The translations under genes and the position numbers were made by a program. This document shows, piece after piece, positions 5,819-6,372 of a stretch of 6,372 nt of DNA. Positions within the stretch are counted from its first letter, which is position 1, and each line of letters starts with the position of its first letter. The notes under the pieces are model-generated. The model saw only the letters and a program-made list of their open reading frames with translations. It searched no databases and was not told where the DNA came from. The DNA comes from Actinomycetota bacterium (GTDB lineage Bacteria; Actinomycetota; Actinomycetes; Nanopelagicales; Nanopelagicaceae): positions 1 to 6,372 of the forward strand of contig SXRC01000101.1 in the NCBI GenBank assembly GCA_005793655.1, written 5' to 3'.

Positions 5819-6372
5819 CGCCCGATTATGAACCTAAGTGAATTGAGTATTCCCACTCGTCCTTTTCGAAATTTAAAAAGTTGAGATTTCATAAGGAATA
5901 GCGCCCGAAAAAATGGTGCCATTGGGCCGAATACTCGACTAAAAACCTTGGCGCGGGCCTTTAGATCCCTCTGCGTTCCCCAAGCATTTCCAGAACTTTC
6001 AGATGGGTGTATTGCTACTTTGATTGGCAGAAAAACCCCTTTAAGACCTTTTTTTATGGAATCTGCAATGAAAATGTACTCATCTCCGAGGTAATTATCT
6101 GCTCCTGCGCCAAAATTCTCATCAAATCTTATCCCCGCACTTCTTATCGATTCAATTCTCACCATAAGTTCATAAGTTGCCGCCTTGGCAGAATTTAATC
6201 TACTCAACTTATGTGACTTTTTTGGATAAGTTTTACGAAGTTTGCCATTCTCATCAGATGTTTGAGCCATAATTATGGAGCAATCAGGGTGAGACTCAAA
6301 GTAGGCAATGCATTCCTGTAGTCCTTCTTCCACAAAAGTTATGTCGTCGTCTCCAAAAATCAGATACTTTCC
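5815..6372 (-). CDS. Family 2 glycosyltransferase (3' part; gene continues past the right edge)
   Basis: The frame is open to the window edge and codes for the last 185 residues. It begins GKYLIFGDDDITF, the end of the nucleotide-sugar domain with its DDD metal-binding (DXD-type) motif at residues 8-10 of the fragment. It continues with ESHPDCSIIMAQT, the acceptor-side FDENFGAGA at 83-91, GDEYIF at 96-101 (the acidic base region, often GEE) and IHPSESSGNAWG around 121-130. The tail is basic and partly hydrophobic (FFRALFLMKSQLFKFRKGR), suggesting contact with the membrane. These features fit GT-A fold family 2 enzymes that add sugars to surface glycans; donor and acceptor cannot be read. The in-frame GTG at 6333 is an internal Val codon, not a start, because the DDD motif lies before it. 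The stop overlaps the phosphodiesterase start by four bases. Confidence 0.85.
   Translation of the reverse strand, partial: GKYLIFGDDDITFVEEGLQECIAYFESHPDCSIIMAQTSDENGKLRKTYPKKSHKLSRLNSAKAATYELMVRIESIRSAGIRFDENFGAGADNYLGDEYIFIADSIKKGLKGVFLPIKVAIHPSESSGNAWGTQRDLKARAKVFSRVFGPMAPFFRALFLMKSQLFKFRKGRVGILNSLRFIIGR

Noticed and set aside
6331..6333. GTG as the start of the glycosyltransferase
   Set aside because: The frame stays open to the window edge and codes there for the GDDD motif that the family needs, so the gene is cut by the edge and the GTG is an internal Val codon.

Overview
The window looks like a piece of a small, streamlined, low-to-moderate GC actinobacterial chromosome. My best guess is a freshwater planktonic actinobacterium of the acI/Nanopelagicales type. 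This is inference from four things: very tight gene packing (only about 175 of 6372 bases lie outside genes), sampled GC near 40%, a polyphosphate-glucokinase-like ROK protein, and a polyamine-type ABC transporter of the kind reported from such genomes. No rRNA or other marker gene is present to prove it.

Layout. Bases 2-310 (+) are the C-terminal end of a class III (glutamate-1-semialdehyde aminomutase-like) aminotransferase. It meets, tail to tail with overlapping stop codons, a ROK-family sugar-kinase-like gene (1074-307, -). An 87-bp divergent spacer follows, holding a 20-bp imperfect palindrome that looks like an operator. Next comes a four-gene (+) operon for an ABC importer: ATPase (1162-2184), substrate-binding lipoprotein (2215-3387), and two inner-membrane permeases (3442-4323 and 4324-5136). 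The binding protein matches the E. coli YdcS family very well, so the set is a YdcSTUV/PotABCD-type importer, most likely for putrescine or another polyamine. Four bases after the last permease the strand switches again. A glycerophosphodiester phosphodiesterase (5818-5141, -) and the 3' part of a family 2 glycosyltransferase (6372-5815, -) form a translationally coupled pair with an ATGA overlap.

How it works together. The lipoprotein captures the amine outside the membrane, the two permeases form the channel and the ATPase dimer drives import. Expression within the operon appears graded. The binding-protein gene has the best ribosome binding site and a tandem stop. It is followed by a perfect 15-bp hairpin capped by a GUAA tetraloop, and the next permease gene lacks any visible Shine-Dalgarno sequence. 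This is a plausible way to make much more binding protein than channel. The aminotransferase and the ROK kinase flank the transporter and may use its cargo or share its regulator, but the sequence does not prove this. The right-hand pair (glycosyltransferase plus phosphodiesterase) is unrelated in function, is locally richer in A+T, and probably belongs to a cell-surface glycan locus extending past the right edge.

I do not see a clearly new system here. The points most worth a second look are the operator palindrome, the intercistronic hairpin with the SD-less permease start, and the aminotransferase-kinase-transporter neighbourhood.
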